64,000 nucleotides of DNA from RPQJ01 sp963698735 (GCA_963698735.1 CAVOSA010000021.1:208385-272384); one strand, 5' to 3'. Counted from the first letter of the stretch, positions 45,687 through 54,937 are shown. Numbers and translations are program-made. The notes: generated by a model not told the origin, from the sequence alone.

Positions 45687-45959
45687 TTAACCTGTCCTCT
45701 TGATTAGGTGGTAACCAAACTGGGTTTTGACGGGATCTGACATCTGCCCAACTTCCAGAGCAAATGCCGCTTGCTCGAACTCCTTAACCATCTGTCCGCG
45801 ACCGAAGACACCGAGGTCACCCCCTCGTTTCCCACTTGGGCATGTGCTGTATTTCTTAGCTAAAGCGACAAAGTCTCCACCTGCTTTTATCTCCTCTTGT
45901 AACTTCAACGCTAGACTCTGCTTTTCTACAAGTATGTGCGAGGTTCTAATCTTGGACAT
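45687..45959 (-). CDS. Parvulin-type peptidyl-prolyl cis-trans isomerase
   Basis: The 90-residue single-domain parvulin has IRTSHILVEKQSLALKLQEE, FVALAKKYSTCPSGKRGGDL, GVFGRGQMVKEFEQAAFALE and DPVKTQFGYHLIKRTG, matching small archaeal parvulins. The conserved His of the first motif, the Cys (CPSG) and Phe/His of the last are present. No signal peptide, so cytoplasmic. Independent gene. Confidence 0.93.
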   Translation of the reverse strand: MSKIRTSHILVEKQSLALKLQEEIKAGGDFVALAKKYSTCPSGKRGGDLGVFGRGQMVKEFEQAAFALEVGQMSDPVKTQFGYHLIKRTG

Positions 45960-46007
45960 AAATTCATCTTGTTGAATTGATTCTTACTGGGAAAAAAAGA
46001 TTGAGTT

Positions 46008-48029
46008 TTATGGCTCGATCTTGTAGATAAGCACCCACTTATAGTTGCTCTCGAAGGCAATTTTAAAGTGAGCATTTGGCCCCTTAAGTGGGTTCGTGCT
46101 GGGGTAACTCAGCTTTGCGAATGTCGTGTTCCAGAATTTGTCGGTGTATCCATAGTTACCTTGCGCATCTTGGCCGACAAAAGGTTGTACATCGATCCCC
46201 GCAATCTCTGCCATAGGCACCCATCTCGCGTTAAGGCCATAAGGCCACGCCTGAGTGGGATCATTCGGGTTGAAAGTGTTGAAGACGAGAATATAGTCCG
46301 CACCAAACTTTTTCAGAAGTGGGAGAGACACGTTCTGAGGACTCATCATAATTTTACCCATAGTTATAATTGGGTATGTGGTCTGAGTGCTTCCATCTAT
46401 GATCGTGGTTCTATTTGCTATTGTTTCTATCCAGTAACCATAATCCCACCAAGTTGCGATCACTGAATCCTCTGGCGTATTCGTTTTAAGCCATTCTAGA
46501 GCTTTGTGCCAATCGTCGGGGAACTTACCGTTCAGGTAGACAGGAACCATGCTATCTGCATAAGGCCCCGGTTGGCTAGCGTTTGTGCTCGCGAGAAATA
46601 CCTGCGGAATGAAGCTGATACAGATCACAACTAAAAAACCAATTGCAGCGAACTTGTTAACCCCGAAAACAGCCCGTTTCTTTCTCTCCGGTTCATTACG
46701 TGCAGCTATTACTTTATTGAAAGGCGCCATAACCTCAATTAAGCCATAACTCGCCATAACTGCTCCTGGAATAGCGAATATTAGTAGGATTCTAACGAGT
46801 GTACCTGAGAAGTATAAGGTTGTAAGGTAAAATAGTAGCATGAAGAGCTTTTTTGTATCAAGGTTTTTTACTGTGTAATATGCGCCTAGGAGACCGAGAG
46901 CTAAGGCAATCCCCCAGTCTTCGAAGAAATTAGCCCATGTGCTGAGTTTATGCTCTCCTACACTGCTGAAGAGGGCGTTTGTCTCTCCAAAGGGATTGAG
47001 GATACGAAGGAATTTTCCACTTATGGCGTTTCCAATACCCACTAAGGGTAAAGCGATTATGAGAATACCGATTATAAGTATACCGACTAGCAAGGTTATG
47101 CGAAGTTTCTCATCGTCCATCCGCGTCTTCAAGATATCATATGCGAATGCAAAAGCAACTACCCCGATAGCTGCAAGGTTTTCAACATTAAGGAAATACC
47201 CCCATCCGAGATGAGGGACGTAAAGACTAGCTATAAGAAGCCCAACTACGTTTACAAGGCTGAAGCTAGTTATCTGGTGGACCTCATATTTTCCGGTCAG
47301 GATACTCAGGACAATAAATATAGCAAGGAGACCAGGTATATAGCGAGCAGCACCCCAAGAAGCGTTTAACCAACCGTACGCAATACCTCCCAAAACCGCG
47401 TATATGACCCTCTCGGGCAAACCACGTTTTCCATCGATGCTTCTTAAGAAGAACAGACTTGTTGAAGCGATTGCGAGTATTCCAATATTCTCAGTATCAA
47501 AAAAGCCCATCACAGTACGACTAATATAACTTGGGTTAATGGCTATCAGTAGAGCTGAGAATATTCCTGCAGCCCCACCGGCGAGATCTTTTCCGAGGAG
47601 ATAAACTATTACGACTGTTAAACTAGCCATGAGTATCGGGAAATATAGACAAACATTGTACAAGTCAACCTTAATCCCTAAAGCATTCGTGAGTTGCCAA
47701 ACCAAAACTCCACTGAAGGGTACACCAGGATAGCTTTGAATAGATATATCTCGCCCCATTGGGTACCAACTGAGAGTATCAACCCACGAATACCAAGCAG
47801 CGTAGCCATTCTTAGCAACATATTCTGCTACACGGTAATGGAAGAAGGGATCGTACTCATTGAGGTATGCACCCCACTGAAGTGGCTGAAGACGCAGGAA
47901 TACAGCTACTGCAATAATTAATGCCAGGATGATGACCTCTATGAGCCCGTTCCGCGTAAACTTGAGAGGGAAGCCTTGCTTGACCTCTATAGGCTCTTTA
48001 ATTACTTTGGATGCCATTGGCTTCACCAT
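46008..48029 (-). CDS. aglB: Oligosaccharyltransferase catalytic subunit (AglB/STT3)
   Basis: The 673-residue membrane protein begins with an N-terminal membrane segment and the first acidic motif EYDPFFHYRVAEYV, then RTVMGFFDTENIGILAIAST (second acidic motif), about a dozen further membrane helices, and the soluble C-terminal domain with WWDYGYWIETIANRTTIIDG (WWDYG at 527-531). It transfers lipid-linked glycans to Asn of NxS/T sequons on extracytoplasmic proteins. No other agl genes adjoin it, so the glycan cannot be deduced. Intact. Confidence 0.95.
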   Translation of the reverse strand: MVKPMASKVIKEPIEVKQGFPLKFTRNGLIEVIILALIIAVAVFLRLQPLQWGAYLNEYDPFFHYRVAEYVAKNGYAAWYSWVDTLSWYPMGRDISIQSYPGVPFSGVLVWQLTNALGIKVDLYNVCLYFPILMASLTVVIVYLLGKDLAGGAAGIFSALLIAINPSYISRTVMGFFDTENIGILAIASTSLFFLRSIDGKRGLPERVIYAVLGGIAYGWLNASWGAARYIPGLLAIFIVLSILTGKYEVHQITSFSLVNVVGLLIASLYVPHLGWGYFLNVENLAAIGVVAFAFAYDILKTRMDDEKLRITLLVGILIIGILIIALPLVGIGNAISGKFLRILNPFGETNALFSSVGEHKLSTWANFFEDWGIALALGLLGAYYTVKNLDTKKLFMLLFYLTTLYFSGTLVRILLIFAIPGAVMASYGLIEVMAPFNKVIAARNEPERKKRAVFGVNKFAAIGFLVVICISFIPQVFLASTNASQPGPYADSMVPVYLNGKFPDDWHKALEWLKTNTPEDSVIATWWDYGYWIETIANRTTIIDGSTQTTYPIITMGKIMMSPQNVSLPLLKKFGADYILVFNTFNPNDPTQAWPYGLNARWVPMAEIAGIDVQPFVGQDAQGNYGYTDKFWNTTFAKLSYPSTNPLKGPNAHFKIAFESNYKWVLIYKIEP

Positions 48030-48070
48030 ATCGATGTAGGTCCGTTTTATTTAAGTTACGATAGAAGGGT

Positions 48071-48763
48071 CTAGATCCCCAAGTAGAGTCGTTGAGCGAA
48101 ACTATGTGGAAGCCCTCGATCCTTAATTGCACGGGAGGCGGCGTCCACATTATATTCTACTCTTTTGATGTTAACTTCAAGTTCGGGCAATTTGAGTATA
48201 GCAAAACTAGCACGGGGATCTCGGTCACGAGGCTGCCCTACAGATCCAGGATTGAACACAATACCATCTGAACGGCGTACAACATATGGTATATGTGTAT
48301 GACCTAAGATAACAACGTCTGAGGCTGTGTGACCGAGATAGAGGTGGGCGTAGTTTTCCATATCATGTGGATGTACATAGCTTGTTAGGGGCTGAGTTGG
48401 GCTTCCGTGAAAGATAGCTATTCTTCTATTATCAAATTCTAAGCTATTATTGATGGGCAGATTTCTTAACCAACGTTTTTCCTCCTCAGAGAGAAGGCTC
48501 TTATGAATATCTATAGCTCGACGAGCCTCCCCGTTATACCAATCGTCTTCGAGTGAATCTATACCTCCTATAGCATCATCGTGGTTACCTCGCACTGCAA
48601 GGAATCCGGTGATACGAGCTTGGCGAATGCATTCTGAGGGATATGCACCGTAACCCGTGATGTCACCTGCACAGATCACTGTGTCGTAATCGCCAGCGTT
48701 GTCAAGCACTGCTTTTAACGCGTCGAGGTTACCATGAATATCCGAGAGAACAAGAATCCTCAC
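48071..48763 (-). CDS. Calcineurin-like metallophosphoesterase (YfcE type)
   Basis: From GTG 48763 the product begins RILVLSDIHGNLDALKAVLD and has the metal ligand series TVICAGDITGYG, AVRGNHDDAIGG, IAIFHGSPTQPL and VVILGHTHIPYVV, ending with VFNPGSVGQPRDRDP. These define a dinuclear-metal phosphodiesterase of the YfcE/MJ0936 type. Physiological substrate unknown. An ATG at 48784 would add seven residues before the domain. The gene is divergent from the PAC-like gene. Confidence 0.9.
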   Translation of the reverse strand: MRILVLSDIHGNLDALKAVLDNAGDYDTVICAGDITGYGAYPSECIRQARITGFLAVRGNHDDAIGGIDSLEDDWYNGEARRAIDIHKSLLSEEEKRWLRNLPINNSLEFDNRRIAIFHGSPTQPLTSYVHPHDMENYAHLYLGHTASDVVILGHTHIPYVVRRSDGIVFNPGSVGQPRDRDPRASFAILKLPELEVNIKRVEYNVDAASRAIKDRGLPHSFAQRLYLGI

Positions 48764-48842
48764 AACTAATACATAGATTAGCATGTGTTTTAATTATATG
48801 CAGCGGATATGCTTAACTTCATAATACACAACGATTACTTCA

Positions 48843-49178
48843 ATGAGTCTCACTTTCTCAACCCTCAGCGTAGAGTTTGAAGAGAGGCGGATCACGCTCG
48901 GTATCGCAGAACTCGGGAACGCGGCACTTGCAATATTCTGGGAGGGTGAGGAGCCGAAATGGGGATCTACGACACTCACATTACCTGACTCCATCAGTAC
49001 ACAAATTCTAGGGGATAGAGACACAATGCTGGGACGAGTCATCGGTATGTATCTTGCGAAGAGATTTGGGAAGATGGTGTTGGTGAGCACTCAACTCTCC
49101 CAGGGATACGGGAATGATTTAGGGAAAACACTGCTGAAGCTGACTCAGCAGTTGACGGAGAAGAAGAAGAATGACTGA
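48843..49178 (+). CDS. Small protein resembling proteasome assembly chaperone PAC3/PAC4
   Basis: The 111-residue protein is alpha/beta with segments SVEFEERRITLGIAELGNAA, LAIFWEGEEPKWGSTTLTLP, DSISTQILGDRDTMLGRVIG and MYLAKRFGKMVLVSTQLSQG. From memory, the ISTSLLGD and LARKTNKQVFVSYNL segments of human PAC4 (PSMG4) sit in the same order, and archaeal homologues of these chaperones exist. Similarity is suggestive rather than proven. No proteasome gene is in this window. The stop overlaps the UbiD start by eight bases. Confidence 0.5.
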   Translation: MSLTFSTLSVEFEERRITLGIAELGNAALAIFWEGEEPKWGSTTLTLPDSISTQILGDRDTMLGRVIGMYLAKRFGKMVLVSTQLSQGYGNDLGKTLLKLTQQLTEKKKND

Positions 49179-49829
49179 CCTACGCGGTTTCATTAAAGAC
49201 TTGGATCAACGGGGTGAACTGATCAGGATCAAAGATGAGCTTTCACCCAACATGGAGATAAGCGCTGGTCTTCAGCGATTCGATGCCGGGAAAGCAGTGC
49301 TATTCGAGAAGGTCTCAGGACATAACAACAGTGTGGTAGGAGGTGTATGTGGTACGCGAGACCGGATCCTACACGGACTCGGAGTCTCGAATGAGGGACT
49401 ATATGGACGGCTTCTTCAGGCGTTGAAGACCCCTATCAAATGTGAAGTCGTAGAGAATGGCTCCGTTATGGAGGTCATTGAGGAGGGGGATCTGAGAAAG
49501 ATTCCGATTTTAACGCACTTTACCGGTGACCCGGGGCCTTACATCACCAGTGGAATACTCTACGCAAAAAGCCCGGATGGAAGTATAGAGAACGTTAGTT
49601 TCCATAGGATACTTGTACTCGACGAGAAGAAAATGACAATCCGGATAGTGCCACGGCACCTATACAGATTAACTCAGCTCGCTAGGAAAGCTGGACTGAA
49701 AAAAATGGATGTAAGTGTTAGCATCGGTCTTCACCCCGCAATATTGTTAGCAGCTAGCCTCCCAGCAGCTTTCGGTGTATGTGAGTATGATATTGCTAAC
49801 AACCTTCTCGGAGGTAAACTTAGACTCAC
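49171..49829 (+). CDS. UbiD-family decarboxylase, 3' end lost at a sequence junction
   Basis: About 219 residues remain: LRGFIKDLDQRGELIRIKDE, AVLFEKVSGHNNSVVGGVCG, IPILTHFTGDPGPYITSGIL and IVPRHLYRLTQLARKAG, as in the N-terminal half of UbiD-like prenylated-FMN decarboxylases (normally 430 to 490 residues). The text changes after NNLLGGKLRLT near 49829. The C-terminal half is gone. Substrate unknown; UbiX is not visible in the window. It overlaps the PAC-like gene by eight bases, so they are coupled. Confidence 0.85.
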
Positions 49830-49838
49830 GCTCGGGTG
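49822..49838. other. Chimeric junction 2: archaeal UbiD to actinobacterial lipoprotein
   Basis: Codon usage and GC change abruptly here. The plus-strand archaeal UbiD frame is lost while a minus-strand actinobacterial lipoprotein frame begins, both truncated. No mobile gene or repeat flanks the site. An artificial join is the simplest reading. Confidence 0.85.
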
Positions 49839-50040
49839 CGCCCGGCGTGTAGTAGGGCCCCTCGGTCTGCTCGACCAGCGTGTCGTTGCAGGCGATCTCC
49901 TGCGTGGCCGACGCAACAGTCTCCTCGCTCGCCTCCGTCGGGGCCACAGACTCGGTGCTCGTGGAGCTGCCGCTGCAGGCGGACAGCACCGCCACGAGGG
50001 CAGCAGCGGTGACGGCGATCAGGGGGCGGCGATTCCTCAT
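49830..50040 (-). CDS. Intradiol-dioxygenase-like lipoprotein, 3' end lost at junction
   Basis: From ATG 50040 the product has a lipoprotein signal peptide (LIAVTAAALVAVLSACSG, lipobox LSAC), a Ser/Thr/Glu linker, and DTLVEQTEGPYYTPGAPERE, the conserved start of secreted protocatechuate 3,4-dioxygenase-like proteins of actinobacteria. The catalytic tyrosines and histidines downstream are absent because the sequence changes at about 49829. It would be attached to the membrane and face outside. Confidence 0.7.
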
Positions 50041-50110
50041 GGACTGATACTGCGTGGCGATCGTGGATTTCGCCAAGTCCCTTCGGCCGCCTCGAACGCG
50101 GGCTGCACCC

Positions 50111-51652
50111 TCAGTCCGTGCTGCCGACTCGACTCCGGCCGTCCCTGCGCGCGACCAGGTATCCAACGACAGCCAGCGCCAAGAGCACAGCGAGGGTGCC
50201 GAGGGTGAACGCCTCGACCCGCATCCGGTCCAGGCCCCAGATCTCGTCGAAGTCGTAGTCGATGCCCAGCAGGCCCTCGAGAGTGCCGGGCGCCACGGCC
50301 ACGATGGTGCCGAGGCCGAACCAGAACATCACGACCGTGGTGACCAGCCACAGACCCGGGGTTCCGAAGGGCACCCGGTAGGGCCGCCGGAGGTCCGGGT
50401 AGCGATGGCGCAGGGCGATCACCGTGGGGACGATGATCAGGTAGGAGATGAGCAGGGTCGTCGTGGCGATCAGCAGCACCACCATGAACAGGCTCGCCGC
50501 GTCGCCGTCCTCATTCGTCAGGAGCACGAGGGCGGCGGACATGAAGGCCGTCGCGATGACGCCGGAGGCGATGTTGACCCGCAGGGGGGTGCCGAACCGG
50601 GGGCTGAACCTCCCGAAGTACGCCGGGAAGGCTCCGTCCGCGCCGGCGACCGCCTGCATGCGGTCGGTGGCCACCATCCACGCCGCCCCCTGGGTCAGCA
50701 GGACGACGATGAGCGTCGCGGCCGCCACGGATGTCATCACCCCGCTCGCCGGTCCGTACACGCTGAACACCTCGCTGACCGCGGCCATGAAGCCGTCGAT
50801 GCCGGTGATCTGCTCGGCGGGGATCACCGCGAACACGGCCAGCACCGGCAGCAGGTAGACGGCCGCGGCGACCAGGCCGGAGCGGACGATCGACACCGGC
50901 ATGTCACGGGTCGGATTGCGCATCTCCTCCGCCGCCCCCGAGGCGGCCTCGAACCCGGACAGGGCGAACAGCAGGATCGGCGCAACCGCGAGGAAGCCCG
51001 CGAGCGTCGGGCTGAAGAAGCCCGGCGCCAGCGACTGGACCCCGTTCTGCAGCGCGTAGGCGATGGTGGTCACCGTGAACACGGCGACCAGCGCGAGCTT
51101 GGCGATCGCGCCGGCCGTGATGACGTACTTGCCTCGACGCAGGCTGACGATCGCCACCGCGATCGCCGCCCAGATGAAGGCGGCCTGCACCAGCCACATC
51201 GCCGCGAGGTTGCCCCCGAGGTCGAGCAGGAACGCGGAGAAGGTCGCCGCGGCCAGCGCGGCAAGGGTCCCACCGAGCCAGATGGGGTTCGTCACCCAGT
51301 AGAAGAACACCGCGATCGCGCCCGCAAGCCGGCCGAACGCCAGCCGTACCCACATGTAGGGGCCGCCCTCCTCGGGGAAGGTGGACGTCAGCTCGGCGAA
51401 GACCATCCCGTACGGGACGAGGAACAGCACCACCAGCGCGAGCATCGCGACGAATGCCGTTCCGCCGCCTGCGGCGACCGTCCCGATGGTGTCCACCGAG
51501 ATGACGGCCGCGATCGTCATCATGACCAGGTCGAACCGGCCCAGCGAGCGACGCAGGACGACGTTGAGGGGTGCGCCCTGCGGGCCGACGGGAGCGGCGC
51601 CTGTCGAGGAGTCGACGTCGACGGACACTCGTCCTCCTCTGCTCGGTGACAA
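50111..51652 (-). CDS. APC-superfamily amino acid permease
   Basis: The 513-residue protein has about 12 to 14 membrane segments and APC signatures near the N-terminus (RRSLGRFDLVMMTIAAVISV, ELTSTFPEEGGPYMWVRLAF) plus an interior FALSGFEAASGAAEEMRNPT. It imports amino acids or related amines by cation symport or antiport. GC-rich codons match an actinobacterium. The upstream ATG at 51652 or GTG at 51625 may be the start. No regulator or enzyme is adjacent to tell the substrate. Confidence 0.9.
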   Translation of the reverse strand: MSPSRGGRVSVDVDSSTGAAPVGPQGAPLNVVLRRSLGRFDLVMMTIAAVISVDTIGTVAAGGGTAFVAMLALVVLFLVPYGMVFAELTSTFPEEGGPYMWVRLAFGRLAGAIAVFFYWVTNPIWLGGTLAALAAATFSAFLLDLGGNLAAMWLVQAAFIWAAIAVAIVSLRRGKYVITAGAIAKLALVAVFTVTTIAYALQNGVQSLAPGFFSPTLAGFLAVAPILLFALSGFEAASGAAEEMRNPTRDMPVSIVRSGLVAAAVYLLPVLAVFAVIPAEQITGIDGFMAAVSEVFSVYGPASGVMTSVAAATLIVVLLTQGAAWMVATDRMQAVAGADGAFPAYFGRFSPRFGTPLRVNIASGVIATAFMSAALVLLTNEDGDAASLFMVVLLIATTTLLISYLIIVPTVIALRHRYPDLRRPYRVPFGTPGLWLVTTVVMFWFGLGTIVAVAPGTLEGLLGIDYDFDEIWGLDRMRVEAFTLGTLAVLLALAVVGYLVARRDGRSRVGSTD

Positions 51653-51807
51653 CAGGGTCCCAACTCGTGGCCGCGCATGCGCGCCGAGCAGCCTCGGCGG
51701 CGAGTGGCACGCGTCACCTCCCTCGACAGGCCACGTCCAGCAGGCGTTGAGGTAGGGCGCGGGCGGAGAATGGTCAAGGCCCCACGGCCGGGCCGTGGAG
51801 GAACGTC
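51653..51807. other. Divergent intergenic region
   Basis: Promoter region between the permease and the secreted protein; a purine-rich RBS (GGAGGAACG) precedes the ATG at 51808. No repeats seen. Confidence 0.4.
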
Positions 51808-53217
51808 ATGAGTCGTCGCCGCAATCGAATCCTCGGTATCACCGCCATGATCGGGACACTCGCCCTGCTGGCTCCCCTCTCGGCCCCGGGGGCCGGGGCG
51901 ATCGTCCGAACGGCCACCCATCCGCTCTCCGGTACCGAGTCCAGCGCCGGCCATACCGTGACGTGGACGATTGGCGGGGCGTTCCCTGTCCCTGCGGACA
52001 GGCCGGACCTGCTTGCCTACCCGTATGACGGGGTCATCTACCAAGGAACACGCGTCACGCTGTCCGGATCGGCGACCTTCACCCTCGGCGCTGGCCTGGT
52101 CACGAACCTCGACATGACGGCGTCGCTGGGATTCATGATGGACGCCAAGGACACCGCGACACTGCGCAAGCCGGTCTCCGCCGGCACGTACACGATGCCG
52201 TTCAATCTGAAGCTGAACGTTCCGCGCTCGCGGTCGGTCGAGGCCACGGGTGCCGCCGCTGCGGCGCCCTTGAACACCGTCCAGGCGATGGTCGACTCCC
52301 GCAACTGCAACGACAACGGCGTCTGCGACGGGCCCGAAGTGATCATGTACCTGGCCCTGCTGCCGGGGAAGGCCCCCAAGGTCGACCGGACACCGCCGAC
52401 GGTGCGGGCCGACCCGCACAAGGGGATCATCCCGGTTGGCAGGACCATCCCCGTCGGGTACCGCGCGTACGACACGGAGGGCCCGGTGAGGGTGCACGCC
52501 GACCTGTACTCCGGCGGAACCCTCGTGGCCTCGCAGGACACTCCCGACTACGTCCCCTCCGGCCATAAGGGGACCCTGAAGTTCCCGTACGTCGCGGGCG
52601 TGAAGGGTCCGTTCTACTTCTGCGTGTCCGGCGTGGACAAGGCCGGCAACCCGAGCCCGGGTGGGGCCAAGTCGGACTGCGCATGGCTCTCGGTCGAGGT
52701 TCCGCTGGAGGTCGTCGCCAACGGGTGCGGGACGGCTGCCCTCGGCGAGGTGCCGGAATGGGTGCAGAACGTCCTGGGCAACACCCGCACGTACGGGTCG
52801 ACCACTGTCCAGGTCAGTCCGGCGTGCGACCTGCACGATGCTGCCTATGCCGGGTCGACCGTCTTCGACAAGTTCCAGGGCAGGAGAGTGGACTTCCGCA
52901 CCATGTCGCGCGAGGACGCCGACGACAAGTTCCTCGCCGACATCCGCGAGATCTGCAAGACGGAGCTCAAGGGTGCCGCGAACCGCGCCGACCTCACGAA
53001 GTGCAAGAACGGCATCCCCCTCAAGTACCTGCAGCCCCTCGCCCTGAGTGGCCTGACGGTGTTCACCGGTCTCAACACGGTTGGCGCAATGACCTACAAG
53101 GAGATCGTGCGCACCTTCGGCGGCGTCGGCTACGACTGGGACGTCACCACCCCCGACACCCAGCACAGCATGCCTGCCACCACGGAGCCTCGCGGTGGGG
53201 GGCGAAAGGGAGCGTAG
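51808..53217 (+). CDS. Secreted protein with phospholipase-A2-like C-terminal region
   Basis: The 469-residue protein has a signal peptide (MSRRRNRILGITAMIGTLAL, Ala-X-Ala near 25-32), an Ig-like middle part, and from about residue 305 a domain with NGCGTAALG, then SPACDLHDAAYAG at 338-350. The C-x2-HD pair in this setting resembles the catalytic His-Asp of bacterial secreted PLA2 (ACQRHDFGY in Streptomyces PLA2), with several further Cys (FCVSGVDKAG, EICKTEL, LTKCKNG) that could form disulfides. Secreted lipase activity is an inference. The middle DSRNCNDNGVCDGPEV has a calcium-loop-like Asp/Asn cluster. Confidence 0.65.
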   Translation: MSRRRNRILGITAMIGTLALLAPLSAPGAGAIVRTATHPLSGTESSAGHTVTWTIGGAFPVPADRPDLLAYPYDGVIYQGTRVTLSGSATFTLGAGLVTNLDMTASLGFMMDAKDTATLRKPVSAGTYTMPFNLKLNVPRSRSVEATGAAAAAPLNTVQAMVDSRNCNDNGVCDGPEVIMYLALLPGKAPKVDRTPPTVRADPHKGIIPVGRTIPVGYRAYDTEGPVRVHADLYSGGTLVASQDTPDYVPSGHKGTLKFPYVAGVKGPFYFCVSGVDKAGNPSPGGAKSDCAWLSVEVPLEVVANGCGTAALGEVPEWVQNVLGNTRTYGSTTVQVSPACDLHDAAYAGSTVFDKFQGRRVDFRTMSREDADDKFLADIREICKTELKGAANRADLTKCKNGIPLKYLQPLALSGLTVFTGLNTVGAMTYKEIVRTFGGVGYDWDVTTPDTQHSMPATTEPRGGGRKGA

Positions 53218-53390
53218 GAAGGCGCCATCAGCACCTCGCGGAAGGACGTCGCGGCCGCGCTCATCGAGGCCACCTCCGGGGGTCCTCGCCTCGTCCCTAG
53301 CCTCGTCACGACACTGCCGGCGCTGCCGCAATCGCGTCCGGGTGAGTCGTACGCCGGACAGCGAGTGCCCTCATCGGCCACGCTGTGCTC

Positions 53391-54869
53391 ATGGGAGAGG
53401 TCATCTCGGCCCGCACGTTCAGTCGTGAGGACCGGCAGCTCTATCGCGACAAGGTGCACCGCTGCCTTGACGTGCTCGCCCGGATGCTCGCCGAGTCGCG
53501 TTTCGAGTTCGACCGGCCGCTCACCGGCATGGAGGTCGAGCTCAACCTCGTCGACGACGACGGCCGGCCTTCACTGCGCAACACCGAGGTCCTCGCCAGG
53601 ATCGACGATCCGGCGTTCGTCCAGGAGCTCGGTCGCTTCAACCTCGAGATCAATGTCCCTCCCAAGAGCCTCACGGGTGACGGCGTGGATCGCTACGAGA
53701 CCGAGGTGCGCGACGCGCTCAACGCCGCGGAGGGCGCTGTTCGGGAGATCGGCGCGCACATGGTGATGATCGGCATCCTGCCGACCCTCTTCGAGGAGCA
53801 CATGACTCCCGAGTCGCTCAGCACCAACCCGCGCTACGCCCTTCTCGACGAGCAGCTGCTCCTCGCCCGCGGGGAGGACCTCTCCATCGACATCCGCGGC
53901 GGCCCCGAGACGCTGACGGTGTCCTCGGACTCGATCATCCCGGAGGCTGCGTGCACCAGTGCGCAGTTCCACCTCCAGGTGAGCCCTGACGAGTTCGCGC
54001 AGACCTGGAATGCGGCGCAGTGTCTCGCTGCGGTGCAGGTGGGCATCGGTGCCAACTCGCCGTACTTCCTCGGACGTCACCTCTGGAACGAGACGCGGAT
54101 CGCCCTGTTCATGCAGGCGACCGACACCCGCCCCGTCGAGCTGAAGGCGCAAGGCGTTCGCCCCCGAGTGTGGTTCGGCGAGCGCTGGATCACCAGCGTC
54201 TTCGACCTGTTCGAGGAGAACGCGTCCTACTTCCCGGCGCTGCTCCCCATCATCGACGACGAGGACCCGGTCGCCGTGCTCGACGCAGGCGGCACGCCCG
54301 CGCTGCACGAGCTTCGCCTGCACAACGGGACGGTGTGGCGCTGGAACCGGCCGGTCTACGACATCCACGACGGTGCTCCCCACCTGAGGGTGGAGAACCG
54401 GGTGCTGCCGGCGGGACCCACCGTGGTCGACATGCTGGCGAACGGAGCGCTGTACTTCGGCGCGCTGCGCATGCTCGCCGCGCAGGACCGGCCGGTGTGG
54501 TCGCAGATGGCCTTCTCGACGGCCGAGGAGAACTTCATCAACGCCGCGATGATCGGCATCCACGCCACCGTCTTCTGGCCAGGCAGCGGTGAAGTGCCGG
54601 TGAGCGAGCTGACGCTTCGCAAGCTGCTGCCACTGGCGCACGAGGGCCTCATGGACTGGGGAGTGGACGATGCCATCCGCGAGCGCCTCCTGGGAGTCAT
54701 CGAAGGGCGCTGCGCTACCGGGCGCAACGGCGCGACCTGGCAGGTGAGCGCGGTGCAGGACCTGGAGCGGATGGGGCTGCCCCGCGAGGAGGCCCTGAGG
54801 GTCATGACCCAGGAGTACGTCACGCGCATGCACAGCAACGAGCCCGTGCACACCTGGTCGTCCGTCTAG
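53391..54869 (+). CDS. Glutamate-cysteine ligase (GCS2 type)
   Basis: The 492-residue enzyme has PLTGMEVELNLVDDDGRPSL, FVQELGRFNLEINVPPKSLT, GILPTLFEEHMTPESLS, TSAQFHLQVSPDEFAQTWNA and PVYDIHDGAPHLRVENRVLP, patterns of the carboxylate-amine ligase (GCS2) family. It joins Glu to Cys or to a related amine, for glutathione-like or ergothioneine-type metabolism; in actinobacteria the real product is unclear. ATG 53391 follows a GTG at 53385. It is plus-strand, upstream of the hemolysin III gene. Confidence 0.85.
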   Translation: MGEVISARTFSREDRQLYRDKVHRCLDVLARMLAESRFEFDRPLTGMEVELNLVDDDGRPSLRNTEVLARIDDPAFVQELGRFNLEINVPPKSLTGDGVDRYETEVRDALNAAEGAVREIGAHMVMIGILPTLFEEHMTPESLSTNPRYALLDEQLLLARGEDLSIDIRGGPETLTVSSDSIIPEAACTSAQFHLQVSPDEFAQTWNAAQCLAAVQVGIGANSPYFLGRHLWNETRIALFMQATDTRPVELKAQGVRPRVWFGERWITSVFDLFEENASYFPALLPIIDDEDPVAVLDAGGTPALHELRLHNGTVWRWNRPVYDIHDGAPHLRVENRVLPAGPTVVDMLANGALYFGALRMLAAQDRPVWSQMAFSTAEENFINAAMIGIHATVFWPGSGEVPVSELTLRKLLPLAHEGLMDWGVDDAIRERLLGVIEGRCATGRNGATWQVSAVQDLERMGLPREEALRVMTQEYVTRMHSNEPVHTWSSV

Positions 54870-54937
54870 AAGGACCGGCGCCACCCGACCGGAATCCCCT
54901 GCTGCAACCCGCACCCCGGGCACGGCACGATAAGTCC

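Noticed and set aside
2170..49830. Idea that the archaeal block is a natural horizontal insertion into a bacterium
   Set aside because: The two flanks differ from each other in family content (Gram-negative outer-membrane protein on the left, actinobacterial genes on the right), both joins cut genes, and there are no mobility genes or att sites at either end.
50054..51649. A long plus-strand open frame opposite the APC permease
   Set aside because: It is the mirror of a high-GC gene with clear membrane segments; composition (Arg, His, Asp, Gly) is typical of antisense frames in GC-rich DNA.
51520..53331. A long minus-strand open frame opposite the secreted protein gene
   Set aside because: Antisense shadow in GC-rich DNA; it crosses the start of a real gene and lacks any domain.
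53571..54923. A long minus-strand frame opposite the glutamate-cysteine ligase gene
   Set aside because: Antisense shadow; the plus-strand protein has coherent family motifs throughout.
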